DNA of 64,000 nt from Lepisosteus oculatus (taxonomy: Eukaryota; Chordata; Actinopteri; Semionotiformes; Lepisosteidae): positions 42,630,157-42,694,156 of the forward strand of contig NC_090698.1 in the NCBI RefSeq assembly GCF_040954835.1, read 5' to 3'. Below are positions 24,165 through 37,318 of this stretch, piece by piece. Each line of letters opens with the position of its first letter. The stretch's first letter is position 1. A program made the translations under genes and the position numbers. Under the pieces are notes generated by a model. The model saw nothing but the letters and a program-made list of their open reading frames with translations, was not told the origin of the DNA and did no database searches.

Positions 24165-27100
24165 CTACATTGTGTACTGTGTTCAGTATGTGTGCACTGT
24201 AAATGAAAGAAGTTGTTTCCATTGGAAAGCAAAATAGAAAAAGAAAAGAGAACTTGCAGAAGCTGAACCGATTAAACCCCATGTTAGTTCGGATTACTGT
24301 TCAGATCACAATCATTGCAGGCCTGAGCAGATTCAAAATCATTCCAACAAAAAGCTTAGTGTCCTTGGCTAACAAGGTGCATCAAAATCAGCTGCGGCTA
24401 GTGTATTCAATGATATTGTCATAGCCCCATAAGTGACATTGTGATTTCTACACTTCTTCTAAATAATAATAACTTGACCAAGATAGATTAATCATTCAAT
24501 GGATTATTAAAAATAAAACATCTCCTTTAAGTGGGGTTGGATAAGTATAATTCCTTCACATCTAATGAAAAGTGGCATATGCATTTTATTTTGTCTGGTA
24601 ATTATGTCGTCGAACAATTTATTTCGAAGATAGAGAATGCAGTTCTGCTTAAGGTCATGAACTCACAACAAGATAATATGAATATGAAGACATCTGAGAT
24701 ACACTGGCCACCTGCCGAGAACCAGCCCACTTTGAATCAAATTGAGTTAGAAATTAAATAGTCAGCTCAATAGCTTAGCTAGAAAAACTTTAAGTCTTGA
24801 GAGACAGATGCCCTAATGGAATTATCGGCATCTTTATTTTACACTATACACAATTTTTTTAGTAAATAATGTTAAATGACTTGTGTTAAACCTCCACACT
24901 TCATAAAACCAATTAAGTCAATTATTCTGACAAAAGAAACATCAGCTCGGTCTAATAAATATTAGAAAGAGATAACAGAAGAGAAGGGATGCAGTTACAC
25001 TTGTGTCTACAACCAAATGAGGCCTATAATTATCTCCTTGGAAGTATCTGTGTATGAGCAGCAACATTTTGTGTTTTTTCTTGTGTGTTTTGTGTTTTTG
25101 GGGTTTTAAATGTTTCAGATTTGAAAATTCTGCAACCCTTCTTAATAAGTTGGAAATTATGATTGTTAAAAGGGCTGTTTTGGAGAAATGCATTATTTGA
25201 TCCCACTTAAACTTTAATCTTCTATATTTAGACTTGTATTTGTGTTAAAATTTGTGTTATCTTACCTATTACATATTTATTCATAGCATTTTGTTCATCA
25301 TGATACAAATGTTTGTAAATACCTCAAAATCTGTTGTATCAACTTCTATTTAATATAAACATTTTAACTGTATTTTTGAGAGAGTGGAAACATATTTCCT
25401 TTTATTCCTAATTCCACATTCTCCTTTTTCAGAAAAACATCATCAGCTGATGTGCAAATTATTGAGTCATTTAAAGAACTCATGCTGAGAGAATTGGTGA
25501 TGAAATCTGACTACACCAGGAGATAAAACGGCAAAATGAATGAGCTAAAGCCATTAACTTTTGCTATATATATTTGGTAATGGATAAATTAATAACCTGC
25601 TAACTACTCAGTAGAGAAGAACATTGTAAATACTAATGACTAAACGATATTCTGCTGTTGAATTGATCTTTGCCGCAGGAAATACTCCCTTATTGCAAGA
25701 ATGAGCACTTTTCACTTAATTTTTTTTTACAGCATCTGCTCTTTCCGAATTAATTTAATGTTTTGAATTAACCATCGTGATTTGTTCCTATTTCTACAAT
25801 CTTGGCCAATCTACATCATGAAAGAAAGAAAAGTTTCTGTGTATGTTGTGTACAGTATATGGACTGTTTATTGTCATATGTTGATATTGATTTCTAGTGA
25901 CTAATAAGAAGAAGAAGAAGGTCATGATGATGTTGATGACGTAAAAGGCATTCATAAAGTCAGCACTAGTTCTGCTTTTACTTTTGACTAATTTCCAGTA
26001 TAAATCAATATTAGATAAAATGGGTGGTCCCTGCCAGAGCATGAATTTCCTGTGTTTTCCTGCTTTTACTGTACAGTTTCCATGACTCTCATGCCCACTC
26101 ATATTTTAATGAAAAACAAAGAAAAAGTAATTGATTAAATGCAATCATCGAGGAAGACACTAAAATATATCATTAAGATGAATTTAGCAAAGAAAGGATT
26201 TGGGAAATACATTCTCTGGAAATGAAACCTCCCTGTATTTTTATGAGTTGTGTCTTGATTGAAAAAAAGATAGTGTTTCTCTTGACTGACAGATAGCTGC
26301 TTAGAATTTCTGGGAGTTTTTCTGCTCATCCAGTGGTTAAAGATTAGATTTCAATGTTTTATTAATTTGGTTAAAGTGGAATTTATCAGTAGAGCGTTCA
26401 TTGACACTGACTTCAATCTATTCTGATGAAACTGACTGACATCTTTGTGTGCTCTTCATCAGTCATAATTTAAACCATTCTTAATTGCATTAAATGTAAA
26501 TTAAGACATTCAATTTTAGCCATTATTTTCCATAAAACACTGTGAACTGAATTTTAGTGGGTCACGAGAGATTATGCACAAGATAAATAGAGGAAATACT
26601 AATCATATCATTAGTGTTCAAGTTTTATTCTAACCCATTATGTGCTGGTTTCCTTATGGAGAGAGCCTGTGAAAAGTCTGAGCTTATACAAAGACTGTCA
26701 TTTAAAAATTCTCTTTTGTGAAATTAATAGCTGGCCCCTGGTGCATTCAGACTATTTTTTTTTTATTTCTTTGTACTACAGCTCTGGGGATTTTTATCTT
26801 TCATGGGGTCTTTCATCCTTTCTTGAGTATTTGTTGTGGGTTTGTTGTGGGTTTGGACTCACAAATCAGCTTCATGGTTTGCACATTGTGCGCCTCACGA
26901 TTGTACTGTTGACTGCTGTTGTGTCTAAAGCAAGTGGCTGGATGGTATGCGCATCATGTGTTCCTGTTTTCTGGGAAGTCATCCAAGAGGTCATGGTGAC
27001 ACTTCTCTGATGCACATACTGTATATTCAAATCCCAGGCCATGCATACTCTCGTGGTCTTCCAATATGCCACCACAGTTAATTTAGGGCAGTAGGACCCA

Positions 27101-29360
27101 TCATGCATTGATGAGTCCTGGGCCTTCTGTGTGTTTCTGGAGTTCCTTCTTCATCCATTGACCAACCGTGAATAATCCACGTATCCATTAGACTCAACAT
27201 CACAGATTACAGTTTCTCTGGGTGGACTTCTAGCAAACTACTGCTGTATATTCATTGGCTGTCCAGTAGTCTATACACTATGCATTCCCTTTTTACGAAG
27301 TGGCAGATCACAGGTGATATTTCAGTAGGCCTGCAGTCACCCCTCACACACAGGTGATCTTGACGTCCCTCTTTGCATTTGTGATGTTTCACTTCAACCG
27401 TATGAGCTTGTACTCCAACATATGTTATCGGTTCATTCTGTACTTGCAGCACCAATTCACTTTTCTACCTAGTGCTGTAGCTGTTCTTAATTTCTGAACT
27501 TAAAAGAAAACTGGGGGTGTTTAATTATGAACTGTTAAACACCAGCCCATAACTTAACAAGTTATTTTCTTACTAAAATACATTTTATTTTTGCATGCCT
27601 GGGTTAATGATTTAAGTAGAAACTTGATATATTGTAACTCTCTAAGAATGGACCACTAAACTAGATAAAGTGTGGTTTGGGCTCTGAGTCTCAGTTAATT
27701 TTTGTGTAGTGTGAGACTCACAATCATCGCTATAAATGCTGTGTCAAAATACTACAAAAGTTTTACTGTTTTAGTTTCTATCAGGGTTTTGTGATGCCAT
27801 AAAATGTGAGAAGAATTTACTCCACTTACTAAGTTTTTCAGCCATGTTGCTGTGAAATTTAGCCGAAATGAGAACACAAGTGCTATTGATTTCTTCAACA
27901 TTCCTGCCCTTGAATTCTGATATAATTAAAAAAAAATAATTCTACTAAAAAGTTCAAGGATAATTGCTTAGTTGCATTTAATGAATTCTAAGTGCTTTTC
28001 AGAACCTGAAGCAATGACTTCTTGTCAATATCAATTAAGTCTTTCCTACAGAACTCGAGAAATAAAACCTATTTTACATTTATTTAGAACTCTCCGGTCT
28101 TCTGACAGTTTTTTAATACTGTTCCCCTTTCTGGGCTCCATTCATATTTTTTAAAAAACTCAGTTGCTATGGAAACACACAGAGAGTTCCCTGAGGAAAA
28201 CCACACTGAGCTTTCCTTTTAACACAAGCTCACCAGTTTTTGGCCTGTATATCACTGAGGATCCTGGTTAAATTCTTAACCAAAATTCATCCACAGAACA
28301 CTTGACTTTCCTTAAAAAGATCTTGTTTTCTGCATTAGTGCTTTCCAGGTCTGGAAAGATTAACTGCAAAATGTACAAATTAGACATTTAATCACTTAGA
28401 CTGTGTCAGTGTTAAACATTGTAATACATGAACACATAAACACTAGCTTCCATGTGCTGTTTTTTATTTTCAAATTAGTGTAAACTTTTCCGTTTTTTTT
28501 ATACATAGAGGTTTTCCAGAGGGGAAAGGTGAAAAAAAATCTACCCCCAGAAGCATGCTAGAAAACACTTTGGTAGACAGCACCCTGGATGAACTGAGAC
28601 ATGATTTTATCTTTTTTTTATATGAACTGACAGATAGGACATTGTTAAAATAAATATGAGAATGGCAGATTCAAAAGAAAAGACAACAGCTTTACTAATG
28701 ATTTCCCAAGACTGCTTTACTAACATAGTGGAACAGTATTGTGCTGCTTTCTAATATGCAGTAGGTAACACAGTGAGAACTATCTTGTAAATTTTATGTT
28801 TGACTCATGCGCTGTGATGAGAGTTTACTCATTGATCTCCCTACAGGCCCATTCAGGGTTTAGATGTCACTGATAAAAGATGATTATATGTATCAAGATC
28901 GATCACATTTACCAACTCAGGTACTGTACGTACAATCATATACACTAAAGATAAAAGAGCTGCTCAGGTCAATAGATTTAATCAAATATTTCAAATATAG
29001 ATATTAAATAAAATAATAGAAAATATGAAATCCATAAATACAAATCAGACAATCACTATATACTGTATTATGTTTGGTCCCACTGATTTATACTATATTC
29101 AAGTCAAGAGAAAAAGCTGACCACAGCAAGAAACAGAGAGTTTTACTGTAGTTATGCCGATGTTATACCAGCACTGTGTTTTCTTGCGTTGTCCACCTGC
29201 ATTGTCCACCTGGATGAGCTTACATGAACAGAAAATAAGTTGTTTCGAAGAGTTTGTCAGTACGTTCCTGAGTGATTAGATTGCCCTAAATCTGCACCAA
29301 AAGCATGTCTCTTATGTTAAAGGAGATTCCTCCCCATGCCATCTCGCTTGCACTCAGCTA
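24165..29360. other. intergenic, no gene recognised
   Basis: About 5 kb of mostly unique sequence. A compact motif group lies at 25437-25470 (see findings). 26640-27480 holds moderately long open frames on both strands without recognisable domains and may be an undiagnosed old repeat. The rest shows only chance frames. Confidence 0.4.
25437..25470. promoter_or_regulatory. candidate composite regulatory motif group
   Basis: Within 34 bp there is a perfect 12-bp palindrome CATCAGCTGATG (25441-25452, an E-box CAGCTG core), an octamer-like TGTGCAAAT overlapping its end, and a perfect AP-1 type TGAGTCA (25463-25469). The sites are seen; function is inferred. Confidence 0.3.
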
Positions 29361-29740
29361 TTGGTTGGCTTGAAAAATGTTAATAGTCAGCATAATGTTC
29401 ATCACTACTTCTCCACAGACATTGTGTTCAGCAGTGAATAAAAAAACTCCACCACCAATCCATGAGGGATTTTCTGAGGCCCACATGGCAAATTCATCTC
29501 AGCAGGTTAAGAGAGAACTGTCTCCGAGCATACACCTGATTTTAATGTGGATTGCAAGATACTGTACAGCCATTCTGATTATACAAGAGTTATTTCTCCC
29601 TGGTCTTTTTTTGTGCCACAGGCACCACACTTTCGTGGCTCAGCTACTGGTTGGCTTGAAACATTTTAATAGTCAGCATAATGTTCATCACTACCTCTCC
29701 ACAGACTTCTTTTGTGCCACAGCCACCACACTCTGAAAAG
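29361..29740 (+). repeat. local imperfect duplication
   Basis: About 65 bp starting 'ttggttggcttgaaaaatgt' (29361-29425) recurs at 29648-29712 with few changes, a period of about 287 bp. A second short segment ('tttgtgccacaggcaccaca', 29610-29629) recurs at 29712-29731. The open frame 29377-29736 spans these repeats and is not a recognisable gene. Confidence 0.75.
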
Positions 29741-30089
29741 GATGACTCAATATGGATCAGACAGATGTGATTATCCTGGGATGCAGTGGTACTCCTCTAC
29801 CTTCCAGGACATAGCCTGTCCCTCACAGAGACGGTTTCCTGGTTTGTCTCGACTAGTCTATTTCTCGCTGAAGCACATCCTCATATACAGCTCATCACAC
29901 TGACGTTAAAAAGCAATCTTACTTACTCAAAATGGGCATGGTCATGTCATGTCACTGTTCTTAGGTGGAGTAAAATCATGCTGTTTGATTGGCCATTTAC
30001 ACAGACTATTAATTAACTCACTTTGGTGATTAAAACTCCACACACTGAACAATGAGCACCTGGATTTTTTTTAATGAAATCATTATGAT

Positions 30090-30275
30090 CACAGTGGGTG
30101 GCAAGGTGGTGCAGTGATTAGCGTTGCTGCCTTGCAGTGCTGGGGCCCTGGGTCCTATCCATGTGGAGTTTGCTTGTCCCTGTGTTTGTCTGGGTTTCCT
30201 CTGGGTGCTCTGCTTTCCTCCCACAGCCCACAGACATACTAGTGGGTTAATTGGCTTTTGGGAAAATCGACCCAG

Positions 30276-30307
<32 letters not shown>

Positions 30308-30445
30308 CTGTCTGTGTCTGTGTGACTGCCCTGCAATGGACTGGTGTCCCGTCCAGGGTGTACCCCATCTTGTGCCTGTTGCTTAGTAACCCCTGCATCC
30401 CTAAATTGGATAAAACAGTTAGAAAATGGATGGATAATGATAACA
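30090..30445 (+). repeat. dispersed 'GTGGAGTTTG' repeat, near full length, with (TG)n
   Basis: It runs from 'gtgggtggcaaggtggtgca' to 'agaaaatggatggat', with 'tgtggagtttgcttgtccct' and 'atggactggtgtcccgtcca' inside. A (TG)n tract at 30282-30308 sits where the relatives have 'gtgtgagtgtg', so it grew within the repeat. The open frames on both strands are shadows. Confidence 0.85.
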
Positions 30446-30639
30446 GTGTTTTGTTACCCAAAATTACAGTACTACCAAATAAGTGTATTTTGCTCACAAT
30501 TTAAGTGCAAGTACAGTATGCTATTGCATTATGTAAAATTCAAGCTGTTGCATTTTTATTGAGAAGAATATATTTGTCCCCTCCATTTATGGGAAGAAAG
30601 CAGTTGTTCATTCAATTGAATAACCTTTAGTATAGATTG

Positions 30640-30770
30640 AAGTGGTTCAGGTGGGTAGCTGCGTCAACATGCATAGGCTGCAAGGGAACAAGTAACAGGT
30701 TTATTCCATGCTGAAAAGAGAAGAAAAAAAACACAGCGTTTCAGCCGTGGAACCTTCTTCAGGTTGGTGT
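30640..30770. repeat. palindromic repeat family, half copy (copy 3)
   Basis: The flank 'ggtagctgcgtcaacatgca', then 'ggaacaagtaacaggtttat' and 'ggaaccttcttcagg', equals one arm plus flank of the 24.0 kb hairpin. The second arm is missing. Confidence 0.8.
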
Positions 30771-33700
30771 TTGATTTCTGTGCTTGTTAAATGGGAATTT
30801 ATTCAACCTTCTCTATTGTACAAGTATTTTCACATAACTTGGCTTCGATTTTTGTTTTCTTCCATCCCATAGGGTCTTCGGCACACAAAATTTGACAAAA
30901 TCTATTATTGCCATTGAATTTGGAATACAGAAAAATACTTTTGTTGGGGGTCAAATTGGAAAGATTTGTCCTCACCCAACTCAAACTGCTGCATTTTGTT
31001 GGGTTTCAATATTTATAGGAAACAATGTAAGAAAGCAAATCAGAAAGTACTGAATGCAACAGGGTGTTCATTTAAGTATGAGTTTAAATCGTTTTTTCTG
31101 TCATTTAAATTCACGCCAGTCATTTGTTACCACTCTACAAGAAATTATAATGTTATGAAACATACAAACAGCAAAACCCATTTAGAGCAGTCTCTTTTAA
31201 GAAACATTATATGTTTCTTATACTCTATATTATAATTGTTCAAAAGCAGAAACACAACAGTGAATGCATCAATTTTGTAACCCTAGAGCTCCAGTTATCT
31301 ATAAAAACGGAAGAGAGTCTTTGTTTGATGAAAGTATAATCTGGAGCTTGCATCCAGAAACACTAGGGTGTAATTAACGAATTTGATTTAAATTCCTGAT
31401 TTAATTTATCAAGCAAAGCTAAACTCCATTATTATAATTTTGACTTAATGTTTTATTATTGCAAGCATTAATGCATAGCATTTTTTTTCTTTTCAGTAGT
31501 TAAAATAACAATTAATCCCTTTATAATTTTGATTAACCTCCTACAATTCTTTCTACTACTATATTACTTATATTATATTTTACAGATTTCAAATTTTTTG
31601 TTTATTTTGCTTTATTTAATTTTTAATGTGTGCTAATTTAAGTTGAGTTTTAGTTTCCATTGGATCTGTTCATAATCAGTGAGTTTGGCACAGCTAAAAC
31701 ATGTTTAATTTGTCATCATTTGATCCTGTTTGAGACTGTGATGTCTTTTACTAAACAGCACGGTCCCTGGGCACATTTTTCAATCTGTGTCCAGAGACTA
31801 AATGAACTGTGAGTTTAAAAAAAAACTCACTTTGTTAGCTACTCTAGCTCTATTTACAAATTTACAAATGTATTTTATTAGATACCTTATTCAGTGTTTA
31901 GGAACCTCAGTATAGCGATGTGACAGAAGCTGCTTCCTGTAACATTGGAAAAGGTGTTGCCTTGGAGAAGCAGTTTATAAACCTGCCAGCAGTCATATTT
32001 CCCCTCAGTTTTGGAAAACTAAATATATCTTTATATGAATCCACAGTTTCTGCATGTAAATAGCAAATAAAAATAGGGTACATTTTTCAATTTTACTGCT
32101 AACCAGGGACCCTTCTTCAGGCTTTATTTGATGAGCTGCACAATAATTACCAAGTAATGACTGATTCAGGCAGATTACTGTTATGCTCATCTGATAATTC
32201 AAATGAGTGGAGGAACGATCATTCATATTTTATGCTTGATTCTTCTCCTCAAACAAATGTTCATAAATGTTTTTTTGGGTATTTTATGCTTCATACTTAA
32301 AATAGCCGAGGTGCACTTTGCCATCTTTATTAAAAAGCCATTAACATTCCCTAAAAACATCTGGAACTTTCGTTCAACAATATTCTTGGAGGGCGACCAA
32401 TATTTATTTATTGTATTTGTTTTTTAATGTAACATTTTTTTAACATTCTGCACTGAAACATCATTAACAGTCTCCTTCTTCACCAGCTCTTAATAAGAGG
32501 TAATCGAAAATTAAATTAAATTAGATGCAACAGGGTCAGTGCCGCAGTGACAAGGATGAGAAACTATTCAGAACATTCAGCAGGACGTGGTTTTGAAATT
32601 GAGCCTGCTTTTCAAGGGTACCATCTCTGTTCATTTTCTACAGAATTGCAAGAAATGCACCTTTGGTGCGAACACCACACATTTTGAAAAGTGTAGCTAA
32701 CTTTTTTTAACAATATATAATGAATCTACCCAAAATGTAGCTTGAATAAAAACCAACAGGTCCAGTGAGAAAATTGCTACTAGTCTCACGTTCAGTCTCA
32801 GACATGAGAATAGTATGAGCAACAGTCAATAACATTCCAAAGAGTCAGACATTTAGGAATTAATGACCTCTTTCCACTTGTAACATGCCATTGTGGATTG
32901 TGTTGTAAAGATTTTTCTGAGAGCTCTTGCTGGCACAACTGGAAAAATAGATGCACTTTATTTTTTATATCAATCATGCAATAAAGGGATGTGCAGTAAT
33001 GAAAGCCCCGAAACGCAATCGGCAGTGAGGTATACATTTATATTGAACGAGCAGCATAACTAAATAAAGCAAAATGCAGTATGTTGGTAATCTGGAGGGA
33101 CAGGAAAGTCTACTCATCATAAATGAGTCTCCCACTTTTACAAAGCTCTTTGCTCGCTGCGTGGGAGAGCCTGTTATTGACTTGTATAGCCAGCTCTCTT
33201 CCAGATTATAGCTTAATTCTTCTTCTATCACAATAACCATTTGTTTTCCTTTCAGAGGCTCCAGATCGGATGCTTTTTTTTTCTCTCTTTCTGCAGTACT
33301 GTCTTTTGAAGATATAATATCATCTGATCTTATGGTCCTGATGGGTTTTCATTGCTCATACCTGACAACTGGTTTCAAAACCCTCAATGCCTCTGCAGCA
33401 AGCCTTTTCTCTGCTCATATGGTGTCTTTATCTGCTCTGGATCAAGAATAAACCCATGGCAATCGGATGTCAGTTTTTCTATTTACTCCTTTCCTGCTTG
33501 CTTAAACTCTTGATGATTCTTTGAATAAAAAAGAGTTACAGGGTCAACTGTTAATCTTACACAAGAATAACCCACTAGTAATTTGGTTTCATTAAGTGTT
33601 TCCTTTCAAACTGTTGCATTTTTTGTTTTGTTTTTTAAGTTCTTGTCAAACAGACAATGCCTTTTTTCTTCATTATGATACCCTTTAATCCACAGACATC

Positions 33701-34055
33701 AAAAGTATTGGTGACCAGAATTTAAAAAAAACTCTTCACATTCAGCAGATTGAATGGCAATGCCCAGGTTTCTCAAACTGTGCTGTAAGACAATAGGACA
33801 AGACCTTACTGTACAAAGTAAGGATAAAGGGACCACAGTTTGCAGATTTTATGTAAATAGGAGATGTGATCATTTTTTCAAATAAAAATAGTATTCTGAA
33901 CCAATGCACATGTTTGCATTATTTATGCATGGAAGAAATAATCAAACTCTAGATTTTGAGATTTCAAAATCCAGTTTGGTAATGATGTTGGAGCACTAAT
34001 GGGTTAAATGGCCATATAACTTCATTAAAAGCTCTTATGTTCTTGTAATGGCTGG
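30771..34055. other. intergenic, no gene recognised
   Basis: Mostly unique AT-rich sequence with chance open frames. A repeat-free stretch around 33110-33250 and A/T-rich homeodomain-like motifs near 31370-31430 could be regulatory; nothing is demonstrable. Confidence 0.35.
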
Positions 34056-34059
34056 CACA

Positions 34060-34430
34060 ACAGGATGACAGCTAGCCCTGCTGCCTCACAGCCCCTGGGT
34101 TCTGGGTTTGATAACAGACATGGGTACCTTCTGTGTGGAGTCTGTATGGTCTACCCATGTTTGTGTGGGTTGTTTGTTGGGTGCTCTTGATTCCTCTCAT
34201 ATTCAAATGTTATACTGCCTAGGTTAATGCAAAATGGCCTGAAGGTAGCATTTGGCACAGTAATGAACCTGGCCAGCACCTGGAATTTGGGAGGAAACCA
34301 GAGTACCTGGAGCATAGCCAGGCAAAGATGAGGAGGAGAAAATACAAAACATGTCCCATCCCAGAATTCAACCTAGGACTGCAGAGCTATGAGTCAGACC
34401 ACTATACCAGCATGTCATCCCATTTCAAGT
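34060..34430. repeat. two dispersed-repeat fragments in inverted orientation
   Basis: 34060-34225 is a divergent plus-oriented piece ('ctgctgcctcacagcccctg', 'tctgtgtggagtctgtatgg'). 34255-34425 is a minus-oriented piece ('gggaggaaaccagagtacct' to 'gactgcagagctatgagtca'). They face each other across about 30 bp. Either two insertions or an inverted duplication. Confidence 0.6.
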
Positions 34431-36449
34431 TAGTTAATTATTGTTTCTAAAAGGCTGTTACAAGAAAGTGTTACATACAGTACAGTAAGACAAAGAGAAG
34501 GTTAACTCAAAAGCAACTGCAAAATCTCATTCATTCAAAATGTAAAAAATTGCCAGTTTGTAGGATGTCTGGTTCGCTTGTGTTCATGGTGGGATGCTGG
34601 CTTTTCTTTTTTCTGGTTATGTGGTGCAACAATACAAGTTGTATAAAATGACTTGACAAAGGATGGGGCAGAGAAGCTATCACTAAATAAGGAAACTGGT
34701 CTATACCATCACCACTTTTTCAATCTGTGTGATCTTATTAGTGTCTGTTAAGGACATACCTTTTCATGTAATTAAAAACTACATAATTATTACTAAGTGT
34801 GGTGCAGAATAGTTCTTCTGCCTTCAGCTCATTGCATTCAGCTGCAGGTTTCATAGGAAGTTATTCCCTGAGTGTGTAACGGACAGAAAATACAATCCCT
34901 TTCATTAACTTAAATCCTTGGCCTTCCTAATTAAATGCGTTAGGCTTATAATCTGTGACTAGTTAGAATAAAAAGATTCTTTTATTCCACAATTCTCTCA
35001 AGCCTACTGATTGACATTTGATTTTCATTGCTTACCCGCTCCTTTTCCCAAATAAAAGTGTACATTATCAGTTCAGATTACAGAGTGAATGAACAATACA
35101 TCAAATTGGTGTAGAAAATAACAGTCTGTTATGTCACATTACGCAATATAATTAGCTTTAATGTACGTCTTCATTTAACACCATCCATAACCGTACTATA
35201 AAGACAGCCACCGGATGGGAGACCGGCTCTTTCATTTTTTTTTTACAAAAAATGATCAGCTGCTGACCTTTTAAAATACCACAGTGCTCTTATTTGCAAC
35301 TTTTTTCCTTTGTGAGAACAGTGGAGCAGTGGCTGCTGAGGCTCTGTCTGATTTCGAGGTGAAGGGGGAGGAGGCGAGGTGAATACCGCTGACGCTTCGA
35401 CAGCTTTGCTTTGTACGCAAAACATACAGCACACTTCAGAGTAACTCTCTTTCAATCGCTCCGTCTCCCTTTGTGGATTCTAAGTGTTTTCAAGACGGAC
35501 ATAGAAAACTAAGCTCTCTATTGAAAGCCTGCTCTGGTAGCAGATAGACAGTTACACAGCCCCCCCTCTGCCCTTGAGCTATTCTATTAGTGCATGGAAA
35601 GCACCTTGCAGCCCCTGACAAGCGCAGCAGATCGACACTAAATCAAAAATCAGTGCCAGCCAGGGATCTAAGCCACCATGAAGGTCACAGCCATCAAATG
35701 CATGCCATCTCTATCCAAAGAAAAAAGACACACGAGACAAGATGGGGATTTTCATGACTGAGAGCAGGTTACAGTGGTGTCATGTTATGGTAATCCCACA
35801 ATACTGACTCAAAAACACAAACACTGTGTTGTTCTCCACTTTATTTTCAAATCTGGCGACAATTACAGCCAACATCCTTGAAACCTTAAAAATAGTCAAG
35901 ATGCTGTGTAGAAAAAAATAAAACCTCTTATACTGGGATAAGAAGAAGGTTGAGGGCAGTCTGTTTTATATTAATACATGATTTGTTTACCCCTTTGAAG
36001 GTAGTTGTATTTCATATGTTTAAGAAATGCTTTATAATGTTTCCTCTGTTTCATAAATTAGACCTCTGAAAAATAACATACATTATTTAAAAAACCTATT
36101 CTACATGATTTTCAAGCAATATGAAAACTTGCATTAAAAAGATTTATGCTACTACTAATAATGAAAATTTGATTTTTGTCAACTCTCAAAATATATTAGA
36201 TGTCTTTGAAGTGATATTTATCCACTAAGCAACTCACACTTCACATGAAGATGTCTTGTTTTAACAAAACCTTCATATTTTCTAAGCTTGCTGGAATATT
36301 TTTTTCTTCCTGGTATACTTTTTCGATTAGTATGAGTGTGTACCTACAGTTTGTTGTATGGTGCGATAAAACATAACAATGATGATAACTTGTTAGAGTT
36401 TAATGTTATTGAACCAGCTAGGTATTGATTCACTTTCAGGTTGTGAAGC
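34431..36449. other. intergenic, candidate regulatory stretches, no gene
   Basis: Unique sequence. 34900-35700 is repeat-free with scattered ATTA motifs and a GC-richer middle, compatible with a noncoding regulatory element. The 70-aa minus-strand frame inside it has no recognisable features. Confidence 0.3.
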
Positions 36450-36464
36450 ACTGCCACCTAGTGT
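36450..36464 (-). promoter_or_regulatory. candidate CTCF site
   Basis: The minus strand reads ACACTAGGTGGCAGT, which fits the degenerate CTCF consensus NCASYAGRKGGCRSY at all 15 positions. It lies in the desert between OTP and WDR41. Occupancy is unknown. Confidence 0.4.
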
Positions 36465-36964
36465 TTACCAGAGCTGTATATAGAACTAGAAAAATTACAT
36501 ATCAAATTCTGAAATGACCTGTGCCTTTTCTTACCTTCTTGTTCCATGAATTTCATACATAATGGTACATTGGTAATAGGACCAGAGTATCATGTTCAAT
36601 TCCTAGAGTGCAGAACACTTTCTAAACAGTGTTAATGTAGCTATGAAAAATGTTGTCCTTTGAACACAGTATTGCCTGGCACACTTGGAGTATATTAGTG
36701 CATTAATGGGTGATTGCCCCTTAATAATTAATATTACAAGCATCAAGTTTAATCAGATAAACAACAAATCTACAACCAAAAGGAATGTGTCAGCTTGAAA
36801 ACTTTAAATGCCCTTTTAAATTGCAGGACTCAAAAAGACTACAACAGCAACATACAGTACTGTATGTTCTTGCAATCAAAGAACCAATCACTCATTTGAC
36901 AACATGTGGGAACTGTTAATTACAGATGGCGCAACATTTTAATATTCAATGGTGACACCTTAAG

Positions 36965-37318
36965 GGGCAGCATGGTGGTATAATGGTTAGCATTGCTGCC
37001 TCACTGCACTAGGGCTCTGGTTTCAATTCCTGATGTGGGGTGCTGTCTGTGTGGAGTTTGTACGTTCTTCCCATCTTCACATGAGTTTCCTCTGGGTGCT
37101 CCCATTTCCTCCCGTCGTGCAAAAACATACTGGAAGGTTAATTAGCTTCTGGGAAAATCATCCCTGGTGTGAGTGTATTGTTTCTGTGTGTGCGCTGCGA
37201 TGCACGGGCATCCCATTCAGGGTGAACCCTGCCTTGCGCCCGTTGTTTGCCAGGATAGGGTCTGGCTCCCATGAGACCCTGAATTGGATGCAGCCATAAG
37301 AAAAATGGGGGGATGGAT
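36965..37318 (+). repeat. dispersed 'GTGGAGTTTG' repeat, near full length
   Basis: It starts 'ggggcagcatggtggtataa', includes 'gtgtggagtttgtacgttct', and ends with 'gaccctgaattggatgcagc' and a short GGAT repeat. Open frames on both strands here are shadows. Confidence 0.85.

Noticed and set aside
26642..27010. 122-aa open frame as a possible gene
   Set aside because: No domain, no homology I recognise, and frames on the other strand are of similar length; kept only as an unexplained stretch.
30030..30504. 155-aa (-) and 126-aa (+) open frames
   Set aside because: Both are shadows of the dispersed repeat at 30090-30445, including its TG tract.
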